Shown one piece after another: positions 27,720 through 35,814 of a DNA stretch of 64,000 bases. The notes under the pieces were generated by a model, which was not told where the DNA came from, made no database searches, and saw nothing but the letters and a program-made list of their open reading frames with translations. Source of the stretch: Halobaculum limi (GTDB lineage: Archaea > Halobacteriota > Halobacteria > Halobacteriales > Haloferacaceae); the NCBI RefSeq assembly GCF_029490015.1, contig NZ_CP120468.1, positions 2,604,001 through 2,668,000 of the forward strand. Direction: 5' to 3'. The stretch's first letter is position 1; the number at the start of each line of letters is the position of its first letter. A program made the translations under genes and the position numbers.

Positions 27720-27730
27720 TGGGTTTTAAG
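27720..27730 (+). promoter_or_regulatory. TATA-like box of the L44e-S27e transcript
   Basis: TGGGTTTTAAG is centred about 44 nt before the L44e ATG, giving a leader of about 15-20 nt. A GAGGAG ribosome binding site (27755-27760) fits inside that leader, 8 nt before the start codon. Confidence 0.55.
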
Positions 27731-27768
27731 CGCCGACCCTGAATCCAGTGGTAAGAGGAGATTCCGCT

Positions 27769-28050
27769 ATGGAGATGCCACGCCGGATGAACACGTACTG
27801 TCCGCACTGCAACGCTCACCACGAACACGAGGTCGAGAAGGTCCGCCGCGGCCGCGAGACCGGGATGAAATGGACCGACCGCCAGCAGGCCCGCGGCACG
27901 TCCGTCATCGGGAACTCGGGTAAGTTCTCGAAGGTGCCCGGTGGCGACAAGCCGACGAAGAAGACCCACCTCAAGTACCGCTGTGGCGACTGCGGCAAGG
28001 CCCACATGCGAGAGGGATGGCGCGCCGGTCGGCTCACCTTCCAGGAGTAA
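27769..28050 (+). CDS. rpl44e: 50S ribosomal protein L44e
   Basis: Archaeal/eukaryotic-type large-subunit protein with a zinc ribbon. The 93-aa protein starts [20 protein letters not shown] and has the second Cys pair in [19 protein letters not shown]. Length and the basic central part (KSGKFSK-like run [20 protein letters not shown]) are standard. A GAGGAG Shine-Dalgarno is 8 nt upstream. The S27e gene begins 2 nt after its stop, the standard archaeal pair. Confidence 0.98.
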   Translation: MEMPRRMNTYCPHCNAHHEHEVEKVRRGRETGMKWTDRQQARGTSVIGNSGKFSKVPGGDKPTKKTHLKYRCGDCGKAHMREGWRAGRLTFQE

Positions 28051-28052
28051 GT

Positions 28053-28226
28053 ATGGCAGGGAGCTTCTTCCGCGTCAAGTGCTCGGACTGTGAGAACGAA
28101 CAGGTCGTCTTCTCGAAGGCGTCCACCGAGGTCAACTGCGCCGTCTGCGGGACGACGCTCGCCCGCCCGACGGGCGGCGACGCCGAGTTCACCGGCGACG
28201 TGGTCGAGACCGTCGAAGCGCGATAA
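28053..28226 (+). CDS. rps27e: 30S ribosomal protein S27e
   Basis: A 57-aa small-subunit zinc-ribbon protein: [20 protein letters not shown] and [16 protein letters not shown] give the four zinc cysteines. It is complete. It follows L44e by 2 nt and is certainly cotranscribed. A hairpin with a T-rich tail directly after its stop could end the two-gene transcript, because the next gene has its own promoter. Confidence 0.98.
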   Translation: MAGSFFRVKCSDCENEQVVFSKASTEVNCAVCGTTLARPTGGDAEFTGDVVETVEAR

Positions 28227-28254
28227 CGGACCGCTCCGTTTCTCCGCGTTTTCC
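28226..28254 (+). terminator. Hairpin plus T-rich tail after S27e
   Basis: ACGGA (28226-28230) and TCCGT (28235-28239) form a 5-bp stem with a 4-nt loop. They are followed by a pyrimidine stretch containing TTTC and TTTTCC. Its position directly at the S27e stop suggests termination of the L44e-S27e transcript. The stem is short, so confidence is limited. Confidence 0.4.
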
Positions 28255-28325
28255 CCATCGAGCAGCGACGGCGCTCTTCTGGGCCCGACGACGCTGCCCG
28301 ATCCAGCGCCCACCGATTGACAAAC

Positions 28326-28333
28326 GGTATTAG
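28326..28333 (+). promoter_or_regulatory. TATA-like box of aIF2-alpha
   Basis: GGTATTAG is centred about 26 nt before the ATG at 28356. It indicates a leaderless transcript for the aIF2-alpha-nop10 unit, separate from the ribosomal genes before it. Confidence 0.55.
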
Positions 28334-28355
28334 CCTCGGTCCGCAATCCACGCGT

Positions 28356-29156
28356 ATGAAATTCACCGGCTGGCCCGAGAAGGGCGAACTCGTCGTGGGC
28401 GAAGTCGACGAGATAGCGGACTTCGGCGTCTTCGTGGACTTAGACGAGTACGAGGACAAGCGCGGACTGACGCACGTCTCGGAGGTCGCCTCCGGGTGGA
28501 TCAAGAACATCCGCGACCACGTCAACGTCGGCGACCGCGTCGTCGCGAAGGTCCTCGACGTCGACGAGTCGAGCCAGCAGATCGACCTGTCGATCAAAGA
28601 CGTCAACGACCACCAGCGCTCGGACAAGATTCAGGAGTGGAAAAACGAGCGGAAGGCGGACAACTGGATGGGCATCGCGTTCGGCGAGGACGTCGACGAC
28701 GAGACGTACACCGAAGTCGCTCAAGCCCTGTACGCCGAGTTCGGCTCGATGTACGACGGCTTCGAGGAGGCGGCCATCCACGGCGCGGAGGGCCTGGAGG
28801 ACACCGACCTCACCGACGACCAGATCGAAGCCATCGTCGAGGCCGCCCGCGAGAACGTCTCCGTCCCGTACGTGAACGTCACCGGCTACGTCGACCTGCA
28901 GTCGGCCGGCCACGACGGCGTCGACGACGTACGTGCGGCGCTCGAGGCCGCCGAAGGCAACGGCGACGTGCCCGACGAGATCGAACTCGACGTGTCGTAC
29001 GTCGGCGCGCCCGAGTACCGCATCCGCGTGCGCGCGCCCGACTACAAGACCGCCGAGAGCCAACTGGAGGCGTCGGCCGACCGCGCTCGCGAGGCCATCG
29101 AGGCCGCCGGCGGCACCGGGTCGTTCCACCGCGAGCGCGAGACCGACGACGAGTAA
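28356..29156 (+). CDS. eif2a: Translation initiation factor aIF2 subunit alpha
   Basis: Alpha subunit of the heterotrimeric aIF2 that brings initiator tRNA to the ribosome. The 266-aa protein has an N-terminal S1 domain ([59 protein letters not shown]), a helical middle domain and a C-terminal alpha/beta domain ([20 protein letters not shown]). The start [11 protein letters not shown] follows a TATA-like box by 26 nt, and an upstream in-frame ATG is excluded. Nop10 follows after 5 nt, the usual archaeal order. Confidence 0.97.
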   Translation: MKFTGWPEKGELVVGEVDEIADFGVFVDLDEYEDKRGLTHVSEVASGWIKNIRDHVNVGDRVVAKVLDVDESSQQIDLSIKDVNDHQRSDKIQEWKNERKADNWMGIAFGEDVDDETYTEVAQALYAEFGSMYDGFEEAAIHGAEGLEDTDLTDDQIEAIVEAARENVSVPYVNVTGYVDLQSAGHDGVDDVRAALEAAEGNGDVPDEIELDVSYVGAPEYRIRVRAPDYKTAESQLEASADRAREAIEAAGGTGSFHRERETDDE

Positions 29157-29161
29157 CCCGC

Positions 29162-29392
29162 GTGAAATCCGACATCCGCGTGTGCGGCGACTGGGAGGCG
29201 GCCCACGAGCGACCCATCTACACGCTGGGTGACGCCTGCCCGGAGTGCGGGGCAGCGGCGGTCAACTCCGCGCCCGCGCCGTTCAACCCCGAAGACCCGT
29301 ACGGCGAGTACCGCCGTCGGGCGCGGATGCGGAGTCGAGATGGCGACGCCGCTGCCGACGACGCTGCTGGCGACGACACGACGGCTGAGTAG
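29162..29392 (+). CDS. nop10: Nop10-like H/ACA RNP protein with acidic C-terminal extension
   Basis: Nop10 is a core protein of the H/ACA pseudouridylation ribonucleoprotein. The gene starts with GTG (29162), and the product is VKSDIRVCGDWEAAHERPIY followed by TLGDACPECGAAAVNSAPAP and FNPEDPYGEYRRR. The CPECG zinc half-site and the P-x-P-FxPEDPYGEYRR core are diagnostic. Only one CxxC plus an upstream Cys (VCGDW) is seen. Usual archaeal Nop10 is about 55-60 aa; this one has 76, with about 20 extra Asp/Ala-rich residues at the end. It lies 5 nt after aIF2-alpha. Confidence 0.93.
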   Translation: MKSDIRVCGDWEAAHERPIYTLGDACPECGAAAVNSAPAPFNPEDPYGEYRRRARMRSRDGDAAADDAAGDDTTAE

Positions 29393-29453
29393 CGACCAGC
29401 GCGCGTTCTCTGGTCACCGCTCGCCCAGCCGTAGGCATCACCGAAGCCGACGC

Positions 29454-29462
29454 GACTTTACC
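29454..29462 (+). promoter_or_regulatory. TATA-like box of the PAC2 gene
   Basis: GACTTTACC is centred about 28 nt before the ATG at 29486. It suggests that the PAC2-family gene has its own leaderless start in addition to possible read-through from nop10. Confidence 0.5.
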
Positions 29463-29485
29463 TCCCCCCGCACACCCTCACAGGT

Positions 29486-30253
29486 ATGGACGATATCGAC
29501 ATCGAGGTCGTGGCCGACCCCGACCTCACAGACCCCGTCTTCATTGAGGGCCTCCCCGGCGTCGGCCACGTCGGGAAACTCGTCGCCGAACACCTCGTCG
29601 AGGAGTTCGACGGCGACCTAGTCAGGCGCGTGTACACCACCGACTTCCCGCCGCAGGTGACCGTCGACGAAGACGGCGTCGCCGAACTCACCCACGCGGA
29701 GTTCCACCACGTCGACGCCGACGGCCAGGACTTGCTCGTGCTCACCGGCGACCACCAGGCCGCCAGCAACGAGGGGCACTACACGCTCACGACCGCATTC
29801 CTCGACATCGCCGAGGAGTTCGGCTGTGAGCGTGCGTACGCGCTCGGTGGCGTCCCCACGGGCGAACTGATCGAAGACGACGAGTACGACGTCCTCGGCG
29901 CGATGTCCGACGGCGCAGACCGCGAAGCGCTCGAAGGCGCGGGCGTCGAGTTCCGCGAGAACGAACCCGCCGGCGGCATCGTCGGCGTCTCCGGCCTCGT
30001 CCTCGGTCTCGGTGCGCGCCGCGGCCTGCCCGCGGCGTGTCTGATGGGCGAGACCTCCGGCTACCTCGTCGACCCCAAGAGCGCACAGGCCGTCCTCGTG
30101 GTCTTACAGAACCTGCTCGACATCGAAGTGGACTTCTCGGACCTGGAAGACCGCGCCGAGGAGATGGAGGAAGTCGTCGGGAAGATACAGGAGATGCAAG
30201 GCGGCGGTGGCGGCGGGATGCCCAGCGAGGACGAACTCCGCTACATCGGGTAG
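29486..30253 (+). CDS. Proteasome assembly chaperone family protein (PAC2)
   Basis: This 255-aa protein has the PAC2 fold pattern: LTDPVFIEGLPGVGHVGKLV, EHLVEEFDGDLVRRVYTTDF, LLVLTGDHQAASNEGHYTLT, RAYALGGVPTGELIEDD, VGVSGLVLGLGARRGLPAAC and LMGETSGYLVDPKSAQAVL. A Gly-rich tail (GGGGGGMPSEDELRYIG) ends the protein. In archaea this gene regularly follows aIF2-alpha and nop10, as here. A role in proteasome assembly is suggested by homology to eukaryotic PAC2 and is inferred for archaea. Confidence 0.93.
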   Translation: MDDIDIEVVADPDLTDPVFIEGLPGVGHVGKLVAEHLVEEFDGDLVRRVYTTDFPPQVTVDEDGVAELTHAEFHHVDADGQDLLVLTGDHQAASNEGHYTLTTAFLDIAEEFGCERAYALGGVPTGELIEDDEYDVLGAMSDGADREALEGAGVEFRENEPAGGIVGVSGLVLGLGARRGLPAACLMGETSGYLVDPKSAQAVLVVLQNLLDIEVDFSDLEDRAEEMEEVVGKIQEMQGGGGGGMPSEDELRYIG

Positions 30254-30332
30254 TCGAGTCCCGCCTCGACGCCGACCCGTCCCCAGGCGGCCGCGGCCCC
30301 GCGGTCCCGGCAGCCCCGTCGGATGCCACAAC

Positions 30333-30340
30333 GCCTTTTC
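30333..30340 (+). promoter_or_regulatory. TATA-like box of the aldo/keto reductase gene
   Basis: GCCTTTTC is centred about 28 nt before the ATG at 30365. It excludes the in-frame ATG at 30323. Confidence 0.55.
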
Positions 30341-30364
30341 GCGGGACGCCCCTCCACTCGCACG

Positions 30365-31195
30365 ATGTCACACCAGCAGTCGCCGGAGTCCGTCCCGGCA
30401 GCCAACGGAATGCCGATGCTCGGCCTCGGCACGTGGGAGAACACCGACCCGGAAGCGTGCCGCAACGCGGTCGCCACGGCACTCGAGATGGGGTATCGCC
30501 ACGTCGACACCGCACAGATCTACGGCAACGAGGCAGAGGTCGGCGACGGCATCGCCCGCGCCGACGTCGACCGTGAGGACATCTTCCTCGCGACGAAGGT
30601 GTGGATCGACAACCTCGCGCCCGAAGACGTTCGCGCGACGACCGAGGAGAGTCTCGACCGACTCGGTGTCGACTCGGTCGACCTCATGTACGTCCACTGG
30701 CCGGCCCGCGAGTACGACGCCGAGGAGACGCTGGCGGCGTTCAACGAGTTGTACGAGGACGGCCTGATCGACCGGATCGGTATCTCGAACTTCGAACCCG
30801 AGCAGGTCGCCGAGGCCGTCGAGGTCAGCGACGCGCCCATCTTCGCGAATCAGGTGGAGATCCATCCCCTCCTCCAACAGGACGAACTGCGCGAGGCGTG
30901 CGCCGACCACGACGTGGAACTGGTCGCGTACTCTCCGCTCGCGCGCGGACAGGTGTTCGACGTGCCGGAACTGACCGAGATTGCGGAGAAACACGACGCC
31001 AGCGAGGCGCAGGTGAGTCTCGCGTGGCTTCGTGAGAAGGGCATCACGACGATTCCGAAGGCGACGAGCGAGGCGCACATCCGCGACAACTGGGAGTCGC
31101 TCGGACTCACGCTCGACGACGAGGATATCGAGGCTATTGACGCGATTGACCGCGAGGACCGCCGCGTCGACCCCGGCTTCGCGCCCTGGAACTGA
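30365..31195 (+). CDS. Aldo/keto reductase
   Basis: NAD(P)H-dependent reductase of the AKR superfamily, 276 aa. The catalytic tetrad is complete: D48 and Y53 (RHVDTAQIYGNEAEVG), K78 (FLATKVWIDN) and H111 (YVHWPAREYDAEE). Further family blocks are IDRIGISNFEPEQV, EIHPLLQQDEL and YSPLARGQVF, and IPKATSEAHIRDN is the cofactor 2'-phosphate-binding region. It resembles the 2,5-diketo-D-gluconate-reductase/prostaglandin-synthase-like group that accepts many aldehydes, so a precise substrate cannot be given. It stands as a single gene. Confidence 0.93.
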   Translation: MSHQQSPESVPAANGMPMLGLGTWENTDPEACRNAVATALEMGYRHVDTAQIYGNEAEVGDGIARADVDREDIFLATKVWIDNLAPEDVRATTEESLDRLGVDSVDLMYVHWPAREYDAEETLAAFNELYEDGLIDRIGISNFEPEQVAEAVEVSDAPIFANQVEIHPLLQQDELREACADHDVELVAYSPLARGQVFDVPELTEIAEKHDASEAQVSLAWLREKGITTIPKATSEAHIRDNWESLGLTLDDEDIEAIDAIDREDRRVDPGFAPWN

Positions 31196-31283
31196 GCGGG
31201 CCCGCCCGTCACTCACACCAATCGGTCGACATTCGAGCAGTCGAGCGAAACCTTCAATTTCGGGCCACCGGATCCCACGGTCG

Positions 31284-32042
31284 ATGGAGCGACGTTCCAC
31301 GGGGCTCGCGGACGCCGTCCGGATCGACATCGCTCGGCTCCACGCCACGTGGATGGAGTTGGCGTTTCCGAGACAACTCGACCCGGGCCGGGTCGTCGGG
31401 AAGTGGAAACCCGAGACTACCCTCCAGAAGACGACGTACTACCTGTGGGCGCTGATCGGTGCGCCGCTCGTCGCGGTCGGCTACCCACTGTTACTGTGCG
31501 GGTTCGCCGCCCGAATGTACGCAAGCAGCGTCGACTCCGCGGTCGCCCGGTTGGGCGTGATCGGTGTCGTCCTCGTCTCGACGCTCGCGTGGGGGCTGTT
31601 GACCGTCGCGGCCGCGCTCCGCGACTTCTCGTATACGGGGTTGATAGCCGTCGGCGCGGCCGGCGGCGTCGCCACGCTCGCGGCCGCGGTCGCCGTGGGT
31701 GCCTCGCGCGCCGGCGGTCGGGGAACGAGCGTGCTGATCGCGTATCCCGCCGCAGTCACAGCGTTTCTGTTGCCGCCGGTCGTCGCGGCGCTGTACTCGC
31801 CGATGCTCGCGGACGTGGTCTTTCCCAACACGACGTCGCTCGCGGTGTGGCTGTTGGACGGCCCACTCGCGGTCGGCGGACTCAACGAGATCATTCGCGC
31901 GCGCTTCGACCTGCAGGGAACCGCCTACGTGATTATGTGGATCGGCATCTCCGTGCCGCTCGGGTGGCTGTTCGGTATTCTCGTCGCGCTGGCGGACGTG
32001 GTGCGACCGAAGCGGGAGACGCCGTCTGGGGCGCGATTCTGA
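31284..32042 (+). CDS. Uncharacterised haloarchaeal membrane protein (about six helices)
   Basis: The 252-aa protein has a hydrophilic about 60-residue start (RIDIARLHATWMELAFPRQL, DPGRVVGKWKPETTLQKTTY), then about six hydrophobic segments (LWALIGAPLVAVGYPLLLCG, VIGVVLVSTLAWGLLTVAAA, GLIAVGAAGGVATLAAAVAV, VIMWIGISVPLGWLFGILVA). I recognise no named family, catalytic motif or transporter signature. A weak TATA-like AACCTTCAATT precedes the ATG by about 34 nt. The long in-frame extension upstream would overlap the aldo/keto reductase and is Arg/Ser-rich, so it is rejected. Confidence 0.75.
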   Translation: MERRSTGLADAVRIDIARLHATWMELAFPRQLDPGRVVGKWKPETTLQKTTYYLWALIGAPLVAVGYPLLLCGFAARMYASSVDSAVARLGVIGVVLVSTLAWGLLTVAAALRDFSYTGLIAVGAAGGVATLAAAVAVGASRAGGRGTSVLIAYPAAVTAFLLPPVVAALYSPMLADVVFPNTTSLAVWLLDGPLAVGGLNEIIRARFDLQGTAYVIMWIGISVPLGWLFGILVALADVVRPKRETPSGARF

Positions 32043-32107
32043 GCGTCACCTGGAACACTCCCGACACACAGTTCTCCTGATCGGGCAACCGCAGACGGCG
32101 CCGTGCG

Positions 32108-33295
32108 TCAGCCGTGCCGTTCCTCGGCGCTGGCGCCGCCGTCGGTCGTCGTCTCGGATCCAGCCGTTCCGGATCCCGCGTTCGCCGTTTCTTGCTCGTC
32201 GATGACGTCGTCGAGCGTCTCGTCAGAGACGCTAGCGGCGACGCGGACGCCGACCAACGCGAGTGCAATGCCGCCGACGATGAAGACGGCGAGTCGCTCC
32301 GTCGGCGAGAAGGCGTAGCCGAACACCGTCAGGGAGTCCCACCCGGCCTCGCGTTCGAGGAAGTAGCCCGCGAACCCACGGAGCAACAGGCCGACCGCGA
32401 GGACGCCGAACGGGAGGTTCAGATACGGCGTCCGCACGCCCTCGTCGCGGATGAGTTCGTCGAGCAGTCGGCCGAACGAGGCCGTCAGCGCCGCCAGCGC
32501 CAGCCACGGCACCGCGGCGTACGAGAAGCGCATCGCCGCGACGAACTCTGCACCGTCGACGGGTGACGCCGAGAGGACACCGAGGAACGCGCCGACGACG
32601 GACAGCCCCAGCGCCGCGACGTACGTCACGACCGACACCTGCCCGGAGTACAGCGCCTCGCGAGCACGCTCGGGCATCGACTCGACGAACTCGTCGACCC
32701 CGAGACCGTAGTACAACAGCGCCGCCCCCAGGAGGCTGGCGACGCCAGCCAGGGCGATAGCTGTCGAGAAGTACACCAGCAACACCGGGAGGATGAGCAA
32801 GCCGATGCCGATGGGGACGAGCACCGTCTCGCGGAGTTCCTCGTCTGCGAGGAACTGCTTGAGCAGGTAGTAGGTGGATTCGAGGTCGCGCGCCTGCCGG
32901 ACGACGACGCGGTCGACGGCGTCGACCGGGAGGCGAGATTCGATCATTGGGACGGCACGCTCGTCGGCCGCCGAGTCGATGACGACGATGGCGGAGTCGA
33001 ACTGCCGTGTCTCTAGCACGTCGTCGAGTTGGCGCGCGAGCGAGCGGTCGGCACGAACCGCCGAGTCGCCGACGCCCGAGACGACGGCGACGACGGTCTC
33101 TTCACCCTCGTCGGAGAGGTCACGGGCGACGCGCAACGACTCCAGTAACGAGTTGACGCCGGCGTCCTCCGGGTCTGCGAGGCCGAGATCGGTCACGAGC
33201 GAGCGAACCGCCTCCCACCCAACTACGGGGGTGTCGACGCCAGCCTTCCGGCCGACGTCGTTCGAGCGGTCCACACAGAGGACCAGCGTCGTCAC
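32108..33295 (-). CDS. DUF373 family membrane protein (copy 2)
   Basis: A 395-aa paralogue of the protein at 24988-26130. The soluble N-terminal part has LVLCVDRSNDVGRKAGVDTP, VVAVVSGVGDSAVRADRSLA and VVVRQARDLESTYYLLKQFL. The membrane part has at least six helices (VLVPIGIGLLILPVLLVYFS, GQVSVVTYVAALGLSVVGAF), and a Thr/Gly/Glu-rich tail ends the protein. The GTG at 33295 is chosen because a TATA-like AAAAAGGC (minus: GCCTTTTT) lies 30 nt upstream; the ATG at 33334 would place that box inside the coding region. The first Asp of the DLDDD motif of copy 1 is retained here as VDRSND. Confidence 0.82.
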   Translation of the reverse strand: MTTLVLCVDRSNDVGRKAGVDTPVVGWEAVRSLVTDLGLADPEDAGVNSLLESLRVARDLSDEGEETVVAVVSGVGDSAVRADRSLARQLDDVLETRQFDSAIVVIDSAADERAVPMIESRLPVDAVDRVVVRQARDLESTYYLLKQFLADEELRETVLVPIGIGLLILPVLLVYFSTAIALAGVASLLGAALLYYGLGVDEFVESMPERAREALYSGQVSVVTYVAALGLSVVGAFLGVLSASPVDGAEFVAAMRFSYAAVPWLALAALTASFGRLLDELIRDEGVRTPYLNLPFGVLAVGLLLRGFAGYFLEREAGWDSLTVFGYAFSPTERLAVFIVGGIALALVGVRVAASVSDETLDDVIDEQETANAGSGTAGSETTTDGGASAEERHG

Positions 33296-33320
33296 GTTCG
33301 GCCGGAGGACCCCCCGCGTG

Positions 33321-33329
33321 AAAAAGGCC
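33321..33329 (-). promoter_or_regulatory. TATA-like box of the second DUF373 gene
   Basis: On the minus strand GGCCTTTTT is centred 30 nt before the GTG at 33295, so this GTG rather than ATG 33334 is the likely leaderless start. Confidence 0.55.
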
Positions 33330-33385
33330 ACCATGCCGCAGGGAGCGTTCGTTCGCCTCGACCGACCGAGCGACCGGAACGGCGA

Positions 33386-34402
33386 CTACCGCCGAAAGCG
33401 CACGTCGATGCCTTCGGGCGCGCCGTCGCCGCCGAAGGCACTCGCGACGCCCGAACCGAACGCGTACGCCGTCGCCGCCGCCCCGGTGCGCAGTCTCGTC
33501 ATCAATCCTCGCTGGGGAGTGAACTCCTCGACGACCGCCTCGGTGCCGGTCAGTTCCTCGACCCGGTCGAGGACCGCCTCGCGGTCGCCGAGGCCGTCGA
33601 CGAGGCCGCGGTCGTACGCCTCGGTGCCGAGGAAGACGCGGGCTTCGGTCTCTCTGACGGCCACCTCGTCCATCTCGCGGCCTTCGGCCACCTGTGCGAC
33701 GAACTGGTCGTAGTAGTCGTCGACGATACCCTGCAGGTACGCGCGTTCGTCAGGCGTCACCTCCTTCAGCGGGAGGCCGGCGTCTTTGTACTCGCCGGCG
33801 GTGAACTGCTCGTAGGAGACGCCGAGACGGTCGGCGAGTTCGTGGACGTTCGGGCGCGACCCAATAACGCCGATAGAGCCGACGACGCTCCCCTCGCGGG
33901 CCCACAGTTCGTCACAGCCGACGGCGATGGCGTAGCCGCCGCTGGCACAGGTGTCGGTGGCGTAGCCGACGGTCGGCCCGTCGAACCGCTCGGCCGCGAG
34001 ACGGATGTCCTCGCTGGGAACGATCTGGCCGCCCGGCGTGTTGAGTTTCACGAGCAACGCCTCGGCGTTGGGGTCCTCGTCGGCGCGTTCGATCTGGTCG
34101 ACCACCTGGTCTGCTCCGGGCGTCGTCGGCGACGTGGGGAGGCCGCCGCTCCCGCCGTCGCGGGTGATCGGTCCCTCGACGGCAACCTCTGCGACGGTGT
34201 AGTCAGCGAAGCGCGACCGGAGGAGGTTGCCCGCGAGTTTCAGCGCGAGGGCGACGACACCGAGCGTCAACAGGACGCCGAGGAGTTCCGCGAGGTCGCC
34301 GGGGAACGCGACGAACACGAAGTAGCCGACCACGGCCGCGACCGCCGCCGCGACGAGGAGGCTGCCAACTGTGAGGACGGTTTCGCCTGTCGAATCTGTC
34401 AT
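33386..34402 (-). CDS. sppA: Signal peptide peptidase SppA (S49 protease)
   Basis: Membrane-bound Ser/Lys-dyad protease that degrades cleaved signal peptides and membrane peptides. In the 338-aa protein two hydrophobic segments lie at about 12-60. The catalytic Ser is S154 in TCASGGYAIAVGCDELWARE and the general base is K206 in TAGEYKDAGLPLKEVT. LLVKLNTPGGQIVPSEDI and GSIGVIGSRPNVHEL are the flanking family motifs. The length fits the short (single S49 domain) archaeal/Bacillus type. A TATA-like box lies about 26 nt upstream. Confidence 0.95.
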   Translation of the reverse strand: MTDSTGETVLTVGSLLVAAAVAAVVGYFVFVAFPGDLAELLGVLLTLGVVALALKLAGNLLRSRFADYTVAEVAVEGPITRDGGSGGLPTSPTTPGADQVVDQIERADEDPNAEALLVKLNTPGGQIVPSEDIRLAAERFDGPTVGYATDTCASGGYAIAVGCDELWAREGSVVGSIGVIGSRPNVHELADRLGVSYEQFTAGEYKDAGLPLKEVTPDERAYLQGIVDDYYDQFVAQVAEGREMDEVAVRETEARVFLGTEAYDRGLVDGLGDREAVLDRVEELTGTEAVVEEFTPQRGLMTRLRTGAAATAYAFGSGVASAFGGDGAPEGIDVRFRR

Positions 34403-34423
34403 ACGCGGCTTTGGGACGGCCGC

Positions 34424-34432
34424 GGAATAAGC
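34424..34432 (-). promoter_or_regulatory. TATA-like box of sppA
   Basis: Minus strand GCTTATTCC is centred about 26 nt before the sppA ATG (34402). The remaining 170 bp up to the coiled-coil gene show no gene, repeat or RNA that I recognise. Confidence 0.5.
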
Positions 34433-34602
34433 GTCGGGTGCCGACGGGACGCGCGTAGGGTCGGAGTAAATGGATCACTGGGACGTGCCACTAACTGGGA
34501 CGTCGGGGCGTCGGACGGAGTTGGGACTACTGGGTGTGAGAAAACGGAGTAGTTCGCGGCCGAAATCCGGTCAGACGACCGGAGAGAGTACTGCTGCGGC
34601 GT

Positions 34603-35526
34603 TTAGAGAAGCCCCGTCTTCTGGAGCTTCATCAGGTCTTCGGTGTCGAGGGTTTCGCCTTCCTTGAACTTCTGGTAGATCTCTTCGGCTTCCTCGCGCT
34701 CCTCCTCCATCTTGGCCTCGCGCTCCTCTTTCTTCTCTTCCTCTTCTTCCTTGTCCAGTTCGCGCAGGCGCTTCTGGACGCGGACGAAGTCTTCGTGGTG
34801 CTGGTCGGCGAGCTCCTGGGCCTCCACGAACAGTTCGTGCATCGCGTCGGCCTCGTCACGGATCTCGTCGGCCTCGCGGTAGGCCTCGATCATCTCGTTG
34901 TGGTGCTCCTGAGCCTCGTCGGCGAGTTCCGTCACCTTCTGGTGGTGAGTGGACGCCTCCGAGCGGACTTCCTCGGCCTCCTCGATGAGCTCTTCGAGCT
35001 CACCGCTCTGGTCGACCTTGCCCTTCTTCTCAGCGAGCTTCTCGCGCTTGCTCTCGATCTTCTCGATGAGCTCACGCTCTTCCTCGGTGCCGAGCACCTC
35101 GGTCTGCTGTTTGAACTCGAGGTCCTCAATCTCCTCTTTGAGTTCCTCGATTGACTTACCCGAGCCGAGTTCGAGGTCCTGTTTCATCTGCTCGACTTCG
35201 TCGAACAGTTCGTTGGCCTCGGCGTTCAGCTCGTTGCGCGACTCCTTGTGCTCCTGGACCTGCTCGTTGAGCTCGTCCCGCTTCTCGCGGTGCTGTTGCG
35301 CCTCGTCGACCTTCTCGCGTGTCTTCGCGTTCAGGTCGTCGCGCTTGGATGCGCGCTCGGACGCCATCTGGTTGAGCTCGTTACGTCGGTCACGGAGCTG
35401 TCCTGCCTTCTTGATCAGCTGCCCCTTCGAGTCTTCCTCCAGTTCCTCCTCGGAGAGGGAGACGTTTCGGGATTCATCTAGCTGGTCAAGACCGTATTCT
35501 TCGAGAACTTCCTCTTTCGTTACCAT
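34603..35526 (-). CDS. Large coiled-coil protein (COG1340-like)
   Basis: This 307-aa protein is almost entirely coiled coil: long Glu/Lys/Leu heptads from about residue 30 to 290 (QLIKKAGQLRDRRNELNQMA, KREKLAEKKGKVDQSGELEE, HHNEMIEAYREADEIRDEAD, REAKMEEEREEAEEIYQKF). It opens with MVTKEEVLEEYGLDQLDES and ends GETLDTEDLMKLQKTGLL. It resembles the archaeal coiled-coil family COG1340, sometimes annotated as phosphoserine-phosphatase-like without evidence. It is richer in lysine and lower in GC than its neighbours. The upstream 288 bp hold a striking palindrome and no close promoter, so a leader of over 100 nt is likely. Confidence 0.85.
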   Translation of the reverse strand: MVTKEEVLEEYGLDQLDESRNVSLSEEELEEDSKGQLIKKAGQLRDRRNELNQMASERASKRDDLNAKTREKVDEAQQHREKRDELNEQVQEHKESRNELNAEANELFDEVEQMKQDLELGSGKSIEELKEEIEDLEFKQQTEVLGTEEERELIEKIESKREKLAEKKGKVDQSGELEELIEEAEEVRSEASTHHQKVTELADEAQEHHNEMIEAYREADEIRDEADAMHELFVEAQELADQHHEDFVRVQKRLRELDKEEEEEKKEEREAKMEEEREEAEEIYQKFKEGETLDTEDLMKLQKTGLL

Positions 35527-35661
35527 TGTTCGTTACCTCGACACCATACTGCTTCGGACGGAGCGGACGCTCCTCGGTGGCGTGCGTCCGTGTGTGGATG
35601 AGAACACCGTGTCATTCAGCGATCGATGCCACCACGCCCGAAGGCGTTCTGGTACTTGCAC

Positions 35662-35681
35662 ATATACGGTTTCCGTATATA
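35662..35681 (-). promoter_or_regulatory. Palindromic promoter/operator of the coiled-coil gene
   Basis: ATATACGG (35662-35669) and CCGTATAT (35673-35680) are perfect inverted repeats around TTT. On the minus strand the right arm forms a TTATATACGG element that looks like a TATA box. It lies about 150 nt before the coiled-coil ATG. A regulator bound here would directly block TBP, so it is a likely repressor operator; this is inference. Confidence 0.5.
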
Positions 35682-35698
35682 ACTCCTTCGCTGTTTAG

Positions 35699-35758
35699 AC
35701 GCGAAAACGCGTGGTACGGGGCCTCATACCCTTGGAAACGTGTGATCCGATCTCACAC
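35699..35758. repeat. Two further small inverted repeats upstream of the coiled-coil gene
   Basis: ACGCG-AAAA-CGCGT spans 35699-35712. GTGTGA (35740-35745) and TCACAC (35753-35758) flank a 7-nt spacer. Both lie between the palindromic promoter and the 3' end of the phosphoesterase gene. They may be terminator or regulator sites for either gene; the sequence alone does not decide. Confidence 0.35.
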
Positions 35759-35814
35759 ACCGGGCGAGGTTGCGACTTCGGAGGTTCGAGTCGCGACATC
35801 CCCGACCGCACGAG

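Noticed and set aside
28496-29392. 298-codon frame overlapping aIF2-alpha and including Nop10
   Set aside because: Only its last 76 codons (from GTG 29162) are a real protein. The rest is Arg-rich out-of-frame sequence of the aIF2-alpha gene.
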